In this document: positions 30,924-39,995 of the stretch, piece by piece
Layout: every line of letters starts with the position of its first letter
Position numbering within the stretch: position 1 is the stretch's first letter
Source: Vreelandella alkaliphila
GTDB lineage: Bacteria > Pseudomonadota > Gammaproteobacteria > Pseudomonadales > Halomonadaceae
DNA: 64,000 nt
Direction of reading: 5' to 3'
Assembly (NCBI RefSeq): GCF_016107625.1
Contig: NZ_JABASV010000014.1
Coordinates: 1-64,000 of the forward strand
The notes under the pieces: model-generated
Seen by the model: only the letters and a program-made list of their open reading frames with translations
Told to the model about the DNA's origin: nothing
Databases searched by the model: none
Program-made: the position numbers and the translations under genes

Positions 30924-32189
30924 ATGCCCCATAGCGTGATTGAGAAACCCTCCGTGCTCGCCCCTGCAGCGTTTGATGTTGAAGCGTTGCGCAACGACTT
31001 CCCGATACTAAAACGGGAAGTGCACGGAAAGCCGTTGGTATATCTAGATAATGCCGCGACAAGCCAAACGCCCCAGCAGGTTATTGACGTATTCAGCGAC
31101 TATTACTCGCGTTATAACGCCAATATCCACCGAGGGCTGCACACCTTGGCAGATGAGGCGACAGCAGCTTTTGAAGCCACACGGCATCGCGTTAAGGCGT
31201 TTCTCAATGCGGAAGATGCACGCCAGATTATCTTTACGCGGGGCACGACTGAAGCAATCAATTTAGTGGTTCAAAGTTGGGGGCGCTCCCAGCTTGCTGC
31301 GGGCGATGAAGTGCTAATTTCAATGTTGGAGCATCACTCCAATATTGTCCCTTGGCAGCTATTAGCGGCTGAGATCGGCTTTACCATTAAGGTCATTCCC
31401 GTTGAGGCTAATGGGGCGCTAGACATGGCGGCGTACCGCGCGCTGCTCAATGAGCGCACTAAACTAGTGGCAGTTAATCATGTCTCTAATGCGTTGGGCA
31501 CCATTAACCCAGTGAAAGAGATGGCAACGCTTGCCCACCAGCACGGTGCGCTTATTCTGGTCGATGGTGCTCAGGCAACACCGCACCAGCAGGTTGATGT
31601 TCAGGATATTGATGCTGATTTCTATGCGTTCTCTGGGCATAAAATTTATGGCCCTACTGGCGTTGGCGTGCTGTACGGTAAGCAGACCTTATTAGAAGCG
31701 ATGCCGCCTTGGCAGGGTGGTGGCGAGATGATTAAAACGGTCTCTTTTGACGTCGGCACCACCTTTGCGGAACTTCCGCATAAATTCGAAGCTGGCACTC
31801 CCGCCATTGCGGAGGTGATCGCTTTGGGGCGCGCTATTGAGTGGTTGGAAGGCGTTGGCGTGGAGGCGATTGGCGCTTGGGAAGCCGTATTGCTGGAACA
31901 TGCCACTGCAGAGGTGAGCCAAATAGATGGCTTGCGCATTCTTGGCACAGCGCCACATAAAGCTGGCGTGCTTTCGTTTGTGGTCGAAGGCGCCCATTCC
32001 CAGGACATTGGGCTGCTGATTGATCAGCTAGGCGTCGCTATTCGTACCGGGCATCACTGTGCGCAACCATTGCTACATCATTTTGGCGTAGATGCGACGT
32101 GTCGTGCATCATTTGCGGCGTATAATACGCTTCAAGAGATAGATACGTTTGTTGCAGCGCTAAAGCGTGTGATCGGAATGGTACGTTAA
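30924..32189 (+). CDS. sufS: Cysteine desulfurase SufS
   Basis: 421 aa. PLP enzyme that takes sulfur from cysteine for cluster assembly. PLP lysine at residue 240 in SGHKIYGPTG; active-site Cys379 in RTGHHCAQP, the group II (SufS) form. Also VYLDNAATSQTP at the start and ISMLEHHSNIVPWQ. AAGGAG precedes the ATG. No sufE or sufU activator follows, so the sulfur acceptor must be encoded elsewhere. Confidence 0.96.
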   Translation: MPHSVIEKPSVLAPAAFDVEALRNDFPILKREVHGKPLVYLDNAATSQTPQQVIDVFSDYYSRYNANIHRGLHTLADEATAAFEATRHRVKAFLNAEDARQIIFTRGTTEAINLVVQSWGRSQLAAGDEVLISMLEHHSNIVPWQLLAAEIGFTIKVIPVEANGALDMAAYRALLNERTKLVAVNHVSNALGTINPVKEMATLAHQHGALILVDGAQATPHQQVDVQDIDADFYAFSGHKIYGPTGVGVLYGKQTLLEAMPPWQGGGEMIKTVSFDVGTTFAELPHKFEAGTPAIAEVIALGRAIEWLEGVGVEAIGAWEAVLLEHATAEVSQIDGLRILGTAPHKAGVLSFVVEGAHSQDIGLLIDQLGVAIRTGHHCAQPLLHHFGVDATCRASFAAYNTLQEIDTFVAALKRVIGMVR

Positions 32190-32211
32190 AGGCCCTCATT
32201 TAAGGACCGTT

Positions 32212-32781
32212 ATGGATATTGAGCAAGTGGCCAGCCTTGAACGTGGTCAAAAACTGCCGCTTCAGCGTGATGTTGACGCCATTGCTATTCCGTTTGGCAA
32301 AACGGAGACGCTGGCTGAGGACAGCGTTGTCAGCGTGATGCAAGCGAAGGGCAGCTCGGTAAGTGTTGGCTTTGAAGGACGGCTTTATCTTATTGAAGGG
32401 CGTAATTTGGATGCGTTAGGGCTCGAGCCATTGCCGCGTCCAACACTGCCTGAAAGTGCCAGCGATGAAGAAATTGAACAGTTTGTCTGGGAGCAGTTGC
32501 GTACCTGCTTCGATCCCGAAATACCGGTTAATATTGTTGATCTAGGGTTGGTCTATGGTTGCCGTCTTGAGCGCTTGATCAGTGGCGAGCTGATGGTCAC
32601 TATTCGTATGACGCTGACCGCACCAGGCTGTGGAATGGGCGATGTCATTGCGGCGGATGCGCGGAATAAAATCCTAGGCGCACCTCAGATTAACAAGGTA
32701 CATACTGAAATTGTCTTCAGCCCGCCCTGGAGCCGTGACATGATGAGCGACGAAGCCAAGCTTGAGCTCGGCATGTTTTAA
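32212..32781 (+). CDS. sufT: Probable Fe-S cluster assembly protein SufT (DUF59/MIP18)
   Basis: 189 aa. N-terminal beta-rich extension of about 75 residues, then a DUF59 domain with CFDPEIPVNIVDLGLVYGC and MTLTAPGCGMGDVIAADA. SufT proteins aid maturation of Fe-S enzymes and end suf operons in many bacteria. Gap of 22 bases after sufS, with TAAGGA before the ATG. Confidence 0.92.
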   Translation: MDIEQVASLERGQKLPLQRDVDAIAIPFGKTETLAEDSVVSVMQAKGSSVSVGFEGRLYLIEGRNLDALGLEPLPRPTLPESASDEEIEQFVWEQLRTCFDPEIPVNIVDLGLVYGCRLERLISGELMVTIRMTLTAPGCGMGDVIAADARNKILGAPQINKVHTEIVFSPPWSRDMMSDEAKLELGMF

Positions 32782-32799
32782 CCCCTGATGGGGAGCTGG

Positions 32800-33585
32800 A
32801 TGCACAGCCTGCTATTACGTTACATAAAACGTTTTTTGATGTCGCTAGGAGCACTTATGCTGCTGGCGACATTGCTGTTTATAGTTGGTAATTTTTGGGT
32901 GGTTGCCAGTACGGCACGCTATATTGATGACAGCTTTGCGGAGTGTCGCCCAACCGATGTGGCGATTGTATTTGGTACCTCTAATTGGACACGCAGCGGC
33001 TTTCGCAACCCTCACTTTCAAGCCCGTATGCGAACCTCTGCGCGTCTGATTGCCGATCAGCGGGTCAGCCATTTATTAATCTCTGGGGATAATCGTACTC
33101 AAGCCTATAACGAGCCTCGCGCCATGTGGCGTGATCTTTATCGTCGCGGTGTGCCAGCAGACCAGCTCACCATGGATTTTGCTGGGTTCAGTACCTATGA
33201 CACGCTTGCGCGCGCTAGAGATGTCTTTCAGTTAGATAAGGCGTTGCTGGTTACTCAGAGCTGGCATCTTCCCCGTGCAGTTTTTATTGGTCGCGCATTA
33301 GGAATGGATGTAACTGGCTGTGTGGCGGAAGAGAAATCTGCTGCTGGGGAGTGGCGGTTGAAAATGCGCGAATGGGTGGCGCGGGTCGCTACTTTAGGTG
33401 ATCTATATATTTGGGGAAGAGAGCCTCACTTTCTAGGCTCTCCAGAACCTATCGAATTAAACGCTAGTAGCAACGTCGGCGAAGTGTCTCGCCTCCCTAT
33501 TGGCCTTGATATTTACCACTACACTGTGAGATCGGCGCAGACGTCACATGAGCAAGCGGCGGTGATCAATAGGGGTGATCAATAG
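32800..33585 (+). CDS. SanA/YdcF-like membrane protein (DUF218)
   Basis: About 261 aa. One N-terminal membrane anchor (residues about 8-35), then a DUF218 domain: DVAIVFGTSNWTRSGFRNPHFQARMRTSARLI, LLISGDNRTQAYNEPRAMWRDLYRRGVPADQLTMDFAGFSTYDTL and LLVTQSWHLPRAVFIGRALGMDVTG. This is SanA-like; SanA acts in envelope integrity and vancomycin sensitivity in enterobacteria. ATG 32788 is in frame, but GGGGAG right behind it sets ATG 32800. Probably read through from the suf operon. Its stop codon lies within a 13-bp duplication. Confidence 0.88.
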   Translation: MHSLLLRYIKRFLMSLGALMLLATLLFIVGNFWVVASTARYIDDSFAECRPTDVAIVFGTSNWTRSGFRNPHFQARMRTSARLIADQRVSHLLISGDNRTQAYNEPRAMWRDLYRRGVPADQLTMDFAGFSTYDTLARARDVFQLDKALLVTQSWHLPRAVFIGRALGMDVTGCVAEEKSAAGEWRLKMREWVARVATLGDLYIWGREPHFLGSPEPIELNASSNVGEVSRLPIGLDIYHYTVRSAQTSHEQAAVINRGDQ

Positions 33586-33586
33586 G
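33561..33586. repeat. Exact 13-bp tandem duplication at the end of the sanA-like gene
   Basis: GGTGATCAATAGG occurs at 33561-33573 and again at 33574-33586. The stop codon used (TAG, 33583-33585) is in the second copy. Thirteen is not a multiple of three, so the duplication shifts the frame and creates this stop. Confidence 0.92.
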
Positions 33587-34033
33587 TTAGCGATGCGTTT
33601 TGCGCTTTTGTAAGTTATACAATTCGCGTATTAACTTACGGCAACCTTGCATACACTCTTCCACTACCGGCTCAATGGGATCGGGCAGGGGGTGAGTGAA
33701 TAGCGTTGAAAGGGCTTGCATCAGTACGCGCTCTTGTTCTAACAGCTCATTGATTAATACCTGGCTATCGTTGCCCACAAAGCTTTTTAAACGGCTCCAT
33801 AGCCATAAAAAGTCGTCACGCTCAACGTCAGCATCTCGAGGCAGCATTTTTAAGTGCGCACGGGCCAGTTCCTGAAGTTTACGCATCTGATTTAACCGCT
33901 CAGTATAGTGCGGTTTCAGTGCATCACGCAGCGTGGGTCTCAGGCGTTCAATATTATCCTGGAAATAATCAATGCTATCGGCCAGCGCTTCCAGCACGCT
34001 GTCCATCGCCACTTGGCGATTGTCGAGAAACAT
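33587..34033 (-). CDS. Small helical protein, function unknown
   Basis: 148 aa, almost wholly helical by eye: MDSVLEALADSIDYFQDNIERLRPTLRDALKPHYTERLNQMRKL..., with a long C-terminal helix ending in basic residues (LYNLQKRKTHR). No signal peptide or known motif. A four-helix bundle is a fair guess. GGAGG precedes the ATG. It follows rimK by 87 bases on the same strand and is convergent with the sanA-like gene, one base apart. Confidence 0.72.
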   Translation of the reverse strand: MFLDNRQVAMDSVLEALADSIDYFQDNIERLRPTLRDALKPHYTERLNQMRKLQELARAHLKMLPRDADVERDDFLWLWSRLKSFVGNDSQVLINELLEQERVLMQALSTLFTHPLPDPIEPVVEECMQGCRKLIRELYNLQKRKTHR

Positions 34034-34120
34034 GAGCGTCTACCTCCTTCGGTGACGCAGATTGTGGGGGTGGCAGCGCTAATTTGCCACCCCTAATGCG
34101 GATTATTTTTGCATTAAGCC

Positions 34121-35029
34121 TTAGCCTTTAGGCTTGGGTGGCGCTTTACGCACTGGCATGGCATTTTTTTCGATGTGTTCGATGATCATGCTGGCGATAT
34201 CTTTACCTGTTGCATTCTCAATACCTTGTAGTCCAGGTGATGAGTTGACCTCCATAATCACCGGTCCATGGTTAGAGCGCAGTAAGTCGACACCTGCAAC
34301 GCGCAGTCCCATGGCTTTTGCCGCTCGAATGGCCGTTGAGCGCTCTTCGGGGGTAATGCGGATGACGCTGGCGGTGCCCCCACGATGCAGGTTTGAACGG
34401 AACTCGCCTTCGGCTGCCTGGCGCTTCATCGAAGCAACCACTTTATCGCCAATCACCAGACAGCGAATATCGGCGCCGCGCGCCTCTTTAATGTACTCCT
34501 GAACCATGATGTTGGTTTTCATGCCCATAAACGCTTGAATAACCGACTCAGCTGCTTGGTTTGTTTCAGCAAGTACAACGCCGATACCTTGCGTTCCTTC
34601 CAGCAGCTTGATGACCAGCGGAGCACCCTTGACCATGGTAATAAGGTCAGGAATGTCATCAGGAGAGTGGGCGAAACCCGTGATGGGCAAGCCCAGCCCC
34701 TTCCTTGAGAGAAGCTGTAGCGAGCGTAACTTATCCCGTGAACGAGTGATGGCAACAGAGTCGTTTATTACGTAGGTGCCCATCATTTCAAATTGACGCA
34801 GTACGGCGCAGCCATAAAAGGTAACCGATGCCCCTATACGAGGAATGACGGCATCAAAGGGCTCGATTTCGGCGCCTTTATAATGAATCGACGGATGGTG
34901 GGAGGCGATGCTCATATAGCAGCGCAGCGTGTCTACCACGCGAGCGGTGTGCCCACGCTGCTCGGCGGCCTCAATAAGGCGGCGAGTAGAATATAGATTG
35001 CGATTGCGCGAAAGCAGGGCAATATGCAT
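34121..35029 (-). CDS. rimK: Ribosomal protein S6--L-glutamate ligase RimK
   Basis: About 302 aa. ATP-grasp ligase that adds glutamate residues to the C-terminus of ribosomal protein S6. Matches E. coli RimK almost throughout: [75 protein letters not shown]. The frame is open to 35047, but the family start corresponds to ATG 35029 (MHIALLSRN). Directly downstream of the RimB-type protease gene, gap 40 bases. Confidence 0.95.
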   Translation of the reverse strand: MHIALLSRNRNLYSTRRLIEAAEQRGHTARVVDTLRCYMSIASHHPSIHYKGAEIEPFDAVIPRIGASVTFYGCAVLRQFEMMGTYVINDSVAITRSRDKLRSLQLLSRKGLGLPITGFAHSPDDIPDLITMVKGAPLVIKLLEGTQGIGVVLAETNQAAESVIQAFMGMKTNIMVQEYIKEARGADIRCLVIGDKVVASMKRQAAEGEFRSNLHRGGTASVIRITPEERSTAIRAAKAMGLRVAGVDLLRSNHGPVIMEVNSSPGLQGIENATGKDIASMIIEHIEKNAMPVRKAPPKPKG

Positions 35030-35069
35030 GCAGGGCTCCGGGGCCAAAAAGTATGGCTAATAAGTTAGT

Positions 35070-35510
35070 TTAAGGCTCGCCGTGCAAAAATGCAGCCCCA
35101 GGGGCTATAAGCAAGCGTCGCATAGCGCGGCGCCCAAGCAGCATGGGATGGCGCATATTGCTACGGTCAGTCAGGGTTAGTTCAACCGGAAAATTTAGTT
35201 CACCCAATTGCATCGGGGTGCGAATAACATAACGCCACTCGCTGTGCCCATTAGAACTGGTAACGCGCCGCCTGTCGTGCAGGTGGAGCTGGTAGCGGTG
35301 GGCAGGCGTTTGCGGGCCGCCACTATGGGTAATAAAACTTACCCACAGCTGCCCATCCTCATCTTCATGAGTGTCAATTTCTTCGGCATGCAAAGCAGAG
35401 GTGCGCGCGCCAGTATCGGCTTTGCAGCAAAGGTGAAGCCCTAATTCAGGTAACGTCACCATTTCACGGCGGCCGATGACTGCTTTGGCCTGATAGGGTA
35501 ATTCCTTCAC
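35070..35510 (-). CDS. rimB: RimB-type retropepsin-like protease (PF05618 family)
   Basis: 146 aa. Contains the aspartic-protease motif CKADTGARTSALHA near residue 31, the beta-rich body ending RHPMLLGRRAMRRLL, as in the family once called ATP-dependent zinc proteases. In pseudomonads the member next to rimK (RimB) removes glutamates added by RimK. Adjacency to rimK here supports that role. GTG start with CAGGAG upstream. Only one catalytic Asp per chain, so it should act as a dimer. Confidence 0.82.
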   Translation of the reverse strand: MKELPYQAKAVIGRREMVTLPELGLHLCCKADTGARTSALHAEEIDTHEDEDGQLWVSFITHSGGPQTPAHRYQLHLHDRRRVTSSNGHSEWRYVIRTPMQLGELNFPVELTLTDRSNMRHPMLLGRRAMRRLLIAPGAAFLHGEP

Positions 35511-35579
35511 GGCATACTCCTGGCAAATGAAGGTTTGTCATCAAGAAATGAGTCGATCTAGCGTCTCATAAATAAATAG

Positions 35580-36632
35580 CTAGCTTCTAGCTTGGTTAAT
35601 CAACGCACTTAGCCTTAGCTGAATCGCGGAATCAGGCGGCGCGTCGCGTAGTGTCAGCATAACCAATAGGCGAAGTCTGGGAATCAGTGCAAGGTCACGT
35701 ACGACTGCATTAAAGTTAGTGCGTTTGTCTTCTGCTAAACGCTGTAAAAGCAGTGGTAAACGTTCAGCGTCTTCTAACAATAACCACCCGCGGCCAGCAA
35801 TGGCTGCGATAATATCTGGGCCGCAAGCAACAGGGTCATTTAACAGGCTTGAGTACCATTGGCCGACATCTGCTGATGGAGTGCAGCCCACGGCGCGCAC
35901 GCAGGCGCACAGGGTTTCTACGTCACCATCAATGGCTGCTTGCTCTCCACGCGCCCGTAATGCACTTACCAGCGGCTCTGCAAGAGACCTATGCTCCAGG
36001 CAATAGCACAGCGAGTGAGCGACACTAGTGGGCAACTGGGGAAGGCGCAGCGCTAGCGCTTCTGATGTGGGTAAGTCGAGGCGTACCACATAATCAGCGA
36101 TGCCTTGTAATCCCAGTGCTTGCCAGTCAATAGTCTGCTGGCCACTAAGATAGGCCTCGACAGGCTCTAAGTGTTGGCTAGCGGCAAGCTCTAATGCATA
36201 AGTGGCCTGAGCATTAAGCATTGCTTGAAAAGTAATATCAGGCGAAAAAGCGAGCGGATTATCCTTCATTAGGTGATCCACGTCAGCAGTTTCTGCCTGG
36301 CCTAGCGGTTTATTTTCTAGCTGCGCCGCATTTCTCCCAAGGGTTTCGAGCAAGCGATTAATAAAACCGTCTCGTTGGGCGGGGGAGAGCTTGCCTTGTT
36401 CGTCTAGCGGCAGCGCCAAAAACCAGATGGCTGGTTCAGGCATGTCACCCATGCGAAATACTACGCCAAGGCGTGCCTGCTGTTGCCAGGGTTCCGGCCA
36501 GGCTATCTCGCCATTTTCGAATGCACGCAGTGTTTCTCGTGGGCAGTCCGTTACTCGTCGTCCCATATGATAGAGGGAAACGTCCGCGCCGCTACGTGTA
36601 AAAAACTCATCAAGTGTCTGGATTGGTTGCAT
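35580..36632 (-). CDS. DUF3549 family protein
   Basis: About 350 aa. Begins MQPIQTLDEFFTRSGADVSLYHMGRRV, then AIWFLALPLDEQGKL and LQGIADYVVRLD, the pattern of DUF3549 in gammaproteobacteria, function unknown. The C-terminal half has helical repeats that could be HEAT-like. The frame is open five codons further, but GGAAGG sets ATG 36632. Sits upstream of rimB-rimK on the same strand, 69-base gap, so may belong to the same transcript. Divergent from yqcC across a 285-base region. Confidence 0.85.
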   Translation of the reverse strand: MQPIQTLDEFFTRSGADVSLYHMGRRVTDCPRETLRAFENGEIAWPEPWQQQARLGVVFRMGDMPEPAIWFLALPLDEQGKLSPAQRDGFINRLLETLGRNAAQLENKPLGQAETADVDHLMKDNPLAFSPDITFQAMLNAQATYALELAASQHLEPVEAYLSGQQTIDWQALGLQGIADYVVRLDLPTSEALALRLPQLPTSVAHSLCYCLEHRSLAEPLVSALRARGEQAAIDGDVETLCACVRAVGCTPSADVGQWYSSLLNDPVACGPDIIAAIAGRGWLLLEDAERLPLLLQRLAEDKRTNFNAVVRDLALIPRLRLLVMLTLRDAPPDSAIQLRLSALINQARS

Positions 36633-36790
36633 GACATCCTTCCGCATTTCAAGCCTGCACTCTACCTTGCTGATGTGTCACTGTCAGCCGCAAACGCTGA
36701 TTAATCCGTGCTTTATTATCAAAATGGTTAAAAATTGCACAATATGGCGTAACCCGCATGAGAGTAACAGTAGCGACATCTTTCCATAGT

Positions 36791-36871
36791 TTATCCACAG
36801 CCTCTTGCAGGTTTTCTGTGAATCTGTGAATAAGACACAAACTCTGTCAGACGGTTGGCAACTTACCCACA
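36791..36871. promoter_or_regulatory. Cluster of three DnaA-box-like sites
   Basis: TTATCCACA (36791-36799) is a perfect DnaA box. TGTGAATAA (36825-36833) is TTATTCACA on the other strand, also a good box. TTACCCACA (36863-36871) differs from consensus at one base. All three lie in 81 bp in the gap between DUF3549 and yqcC. Confidence 0.5.
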
Positions 36872-36917
36872 GTGCTGGGATAATAGAGCTTTACTGATTC
36901 AAATGGAAAAGGTGCTT

Positions 36918-37250
36918 ATGAGCGTCCATCAACAGCTTCAAACCGCGCTTCTTGAGCTTGAAGCCACTATGAAGGCCGCTAACTTATGGCGTATGACAAC
37001 GCCTGATATTTCAGCATTTAATAGCCAGCAACCCTTCTGTATCGACACGATGTCGCTGCCTCAGTGGATTCGATTTGTCTTTATCGCTCGATTAAATGCA
37101 CTGATTGATGCCCAGGCCACCATGCCTGCCAAGTGCGATGTAGCGCCGGCAGTGGCTGCTTACCTAATGCAGGAAAAAGTTCGTGCCAGTGACCAGCTAC
37201 TGGTTGTTCGAGCCGTTGAAAAGATAGATCGGCTAGTTACCGAAAGCTAG
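36918..37250 (+). CDS. yqcC: YqcC family protein (DUF446)
   Basis: About 110 aa. Helical protein with the family core FNSQQPFCIDTMSLPQWIRFVFIARLNALID, matching E. coli YqcC (FNSTQPFFMDTMEPLEWLQWV). Function unknown; in E. coli it lies next to truC, which is absent here. The frame is open from 36855, but AAAAGG and the family length favour ATG 36918. Confidence 0.88.
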   Translation: MSVHQQLQTALLELEATMKAANLWRMTTPDISAFNSQQPFCIDTMSLPQWIRFVFIARLNALIDAQATMPAKCDVAPAVAAYLMQEKVRASDQLLVVRAVEKIDRLVTES

Positions 37251-37304
37251 GTCGCGCTAATACGAGGAGCTGAAGCCTATTGTGATGAGGGTGTCAGCAA
37301 AGAC

Positions 37305-37341
37305 AATGCCCAGCACCGCAAGCAGCGGGACTGGGCATTTT
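37305..37341. terminator. Bidirectional terminator between yqcC and ompW
   Basis: AATGCCCAG (37305-37313) pairs with CTGGGCATT (37331-37339). An inner CCGC/GCGG pair extends the stem, and T's follow. The flanking genes converge on it. Confidence 0.8.
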
Positions 37342-37377
37342 TCATGCGATTATACGGCTAGCACAGCCGTAGCGGTG

Positions 37378-38004
37378 TTAGAACCGATAGCTTAAGCCTG
37401 CCATAACCACTAAGGGATCAATCTCTACCGTGCCTGCAGCGGCACCGTTAATGGTCGCGTCAGTATCGATGTCGATATACCACGCTGCTGCGTTAAGTGC
37501 CCAGTTCTCATCGATAAGTAAATCGATACCCACTTGAGCTGCGGCCCCCCAGGAGTCGTCCAGCTCCAGTTCGCCAATGGCTAGCTCTTCATCAGAGAAA
37601 AAGGTGTAGTTAATACCTGCGCCGACATAAGGCTGTACGCGCGCATCAGTGCCACCTAGTGGGTAGTACTGGAGCGTTAGAGTTGGCGGAAGGTGTTTGG
37701 TAGAGGCAAGGTTATCACCGTTCAGGGCAATATCGTGCTCAAACGGCAGAGCTGCCAGTAACTCGATGCCCATTTTGTCGTGGAAGCGGTAGCCCAGGGT
37801 AAATGCGAAATCGGTTTTGTCCTGAACATCAACCGTGAACGCGCCTCCGGCTAATGAACCGTTGTCGCTTTTTGGCTCCACTTTGGCAACACCCACGCGA
37901 GTAAAGAAATCGCCAGCGCCGTAAGCTAAAACTTGGCCGCTTGCCATCAATGTGGCTGCTGCAAGTCCAGTGGTGAGCAGTGTTGAAAGAGAGTTATGGC
38001 GCAT
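37378..38004 (-). CDS. ompW: Outer membrane protein OmpW family
   Basis: About 208 aa. Signal peptide (MRHNSLSTLLTTGLAAATLMASGQVLA) and an eight-strand beta-barrel: GDFFTRVGVAKVEPKSDNG, IGLELLAALPFEHDI-like strand, KHLPPTLTLQYYPLGG, VGAGINYTFF, ending in the terminal aromatic YRF. OmpW forms a narrow hydrophobic channel in the outer membrane. The start ATG 38004 is set by CAGGAG; the six upstream in-frame codons hold the ribosome site itself. Confidence 0.93.
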   Translation of the reverse strand: MRHNSLSTLLTTGLAAATLMASGQVLAYGAGDFFTRVGVAKVEPKSDNGSLAGGAFTVDVQDKTDFAFTLGYRFHDKMGIELLAALPFEHDIALNGDNLASTKHLPPTLTLQYYPLGGTDARVQPYVGAGINYTFFSDEELAIGELELDDSWGAAAQVGIDLLIDENWALNAAAWYIDIDTDATINGAAAGTVEIDPLVVMAGLSYRF

Positions 38005-38189
38005 AGCGTCGCTCCTGACCATTAATGTGAGTCTTTGCAGTGAGTGGTTAACGTGAACCGTTGTTCGACATGATCGCGAACCATGTAAAGAGTGTATCGG
38101 GTAGAGGAGGGCAGGTTATTGACCTGGGGCAAAGAGTGGAGCTCCGCCGTTAAATAATGGGCTTATAAAAGAGGCCATCAGAAGTGAAA

Positions 38190-38218
38190 GAGGCCTTCCC
38201 GTGGCATGGGAAGGCCTC
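38190..38218 (-). terminator. Hairpin terminator downstream of putP
   Basis: GAGGCCTTCCC (38190-38200) pairs perfectly with GGGAAGGCCTC (38208-38218). On the minus strand it follows putP by about 50 bases. The T tract is short (CTTTC), so it is a moderate terminator with a very stable stem. Confidence 0.6.
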
Positions 38219-38267
38219 AATGATCAACTAATTGTTTAATTAAGCTGAGTGTGTCATTGACGCTCGT

Positions 38268-39758
38268 CTAGCGATCAATATGCTGATATTCACCCGCATC
38301 GGCAGTTATGCTACTAACCACCAAGATGGCAATAAAGGCAGCGATGAAGCCTGGGATGATCTCGTACACGCCGGGGCCACCCATAAATTCTCCGTTCCAG
38401 CCTAATGCAATCCAAATCATGACGGTAGCAGCGCCCACTACCATGCCTGCAATGGCGCCAGCTCCGTTCGTGCGAGACCACATTAGCGACAGAATGATCA
38501 GCGGGCCAAATGCTGCGCCAAAGCCAGCCCAGGCGTTACTTACTAGCCCAAGAACTTGGGAGTCTGGATTTGACGCAATCACAGCGGCCACCAGACCAAC
38601 CAGTACGACACAGATTCGACCCACCTTTACGCACTCTTTATCGGTTGCTTCCTTTCTGAGGAACAGGCGATAGAAATCTTCGGTCAATGAAGACGACGAT
38701 ACTAACAATTGGCTGGAAATGGTGCTCATAATCGCAGCAAGCAGTGCCGCATAGAGGAAGCCGGTGACCAGCGGGTGGAATAGCAGGTTCGCCAGAATGA
38801 TGAAGATCGTTTCTGGATCCTCGATATCCATGCCGTTGCGGATTGCATAAGCCCGGCCAAATAGACCTAGAGAGACTGCGCCAATCAGGGAAATAAGCAT
38901 CCAGCTCATGCCGATATTACGGGCAGTAGGCACATCTTTCAGCGTCCGGATGGCCATAAAGCGCACAATGATATGTGGTTGACCGAAATATCCCAGTCCC
39001 CAGGTAACCGCAGAGAGCCAGCCAATAAAGGTCAGCCCTGACGTCCAGGATAGCAGGGTGGGGTCGACTTCATTTAGCGTCTGTGATGCTTGGGAGAACC
39101 CGCCACCGCCTTCGCCAAATAGCACCACTGCAGGCATGATTACTAGCGCTAGCATCATGATACAGCCTTGCACGAAGTCGGTCATACTCACGGCCAGAAA
39201 GCCGCCAACAACGGTATAGACAAGTACCACACCAAGTGTAATGAGGATGCCTACAGCATAGTCGCTCATGCCGCCGATGTTAAAAATACCGGCAAACGCG
39301 CTTTCAAACAGTTTGCCCCCAGCGACTAGGCCTGATGCCGTGTAAACCGCGAAAAAGATGACGATAACGATAGCAGACACCGTGCGCAGTGAAAGCGCAC
39401 GTGTCGGAAAGCGGTTTGCCAAAAAGGCTGGAATGGTAATCGCATTACCGTAGTGAACCGTCTGTTCACGCAGTCGGGGGGCGACCAGAGTCCAATTGAA
39501 GAACGCACCCACCAGAAGGCCAATGCCGATCCAGGCGGATCCCAAGCCGGAAACAAACATTGCGCCGGGCAACCCAAGCAGCAGCCAGCCGCTCATGTCC
39601 GAAGCGCCAGCCGACAGAGCTGCTACTTGTGGACTGAGGCCACGTCCCCCCAGCATGTAATCTTCTGATGAAGATGTCGCTTTGCGCATGGCATAAATGC
39701 CGATGGCGATCATGAGCGCAAAGTAGGCAAAAAGACTAATCCAAACACCGATAGCCAT
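38268..39758 (-). CDS. putP: Sodium/proline symporter PutP
   Basis: 496 aa, about 13 membrane segments, SSS family. Seen: EDYMLGGRGLSPQVAALSAGASDMSGWLLLGLPG (Na+ and proline-contact region) and GYFGQPHIIVRFMAI, both highly conserved in PutP. It imports L-proline with Na+, the substrate for the two putA genes upstream. It follows putA type B after a 237-base gap that contains a CGGAGCTAGCTCCG palindrome (39782-39795), so it may have its own promoter. Confidence 0.95.
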   Translation of the reverse strand: MAIGVWISLFAYFALMIAIGIYAMRKATSSSEDYMLGGRGLSPQVAALSAGASDMSGWLLLGLPGAMFVSGLGSAWIGIGLLVGAFFNWTLVAPRLREQTVHYGNAITIPAFLANRFPTRALSLRTVSAIVIVIFFAVYTASGLVAGGKLFESAFAGIFNIGGMSDYAVGILITLGVVLVYTVVGGFLAVSMTDFVQGCIMMLALVIMPAVVLFGEGGGGFSQASQTLNEVDPTLLSWTSGLTFIGWLSAVTWGLGYFGQPHIIVRFMAIRTLKDVPTARNIGMSWMLISLIGAVSLGLFGRAYAIRNGMDIEDPETIFIILANLLFHPLVTGFLYAALLAAIMSTISSQLLVSSSSLTEDFYRLFLRKEATDKECVKVGRICVVLVGLVAAVIASNPDSQVLGLVSNAWAGFGAAFGPLIILSLMWSRTNGAGAIAGMVVGAATVMIWIALGWNGEFMGGPGVYEIIPGFIAAFIAILVVSSITADAGEYQHIDR

Positions 39759-39995
39759 GAAAGTTCTCCAATTTGTCAGGACGGAGCTAGCTCCGACAGG
39801 TTAGCGCGCTTGCCGTGCAGAACCGCTAGTAGCACGCATGTTTAACTCCGCTTCTTATTCGTGTAGCAAGGCGCTACCGCTTGGTCCTCGATATTCCTTG
39901 CTAGGGAAGCGCCTGTACTGGCCGCCTCCCGGCAACACGATGTTATTATCGTCTAAGTTTAGTTGAGAAGCATGACGTCGACAAAGCCAGCGGGC

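Noticed and set aside
36791..36871. Replication origin at the DnaA-box cluster
   Set aside because: Only three boxes, no AT-rich unwinding repeats and none of the usual origin neighbours (dnaA, dnaN, gidA, rpmH).
39782..39795. Palindrome CGGAGCTAGCTCCG upstream of putP as a regulator site
   Set aside because: It is a perfect palindrome, but there is no second copy upstream of either putA, so I cannot tie it to put regulation; it may be a hairpin in the mRNA.
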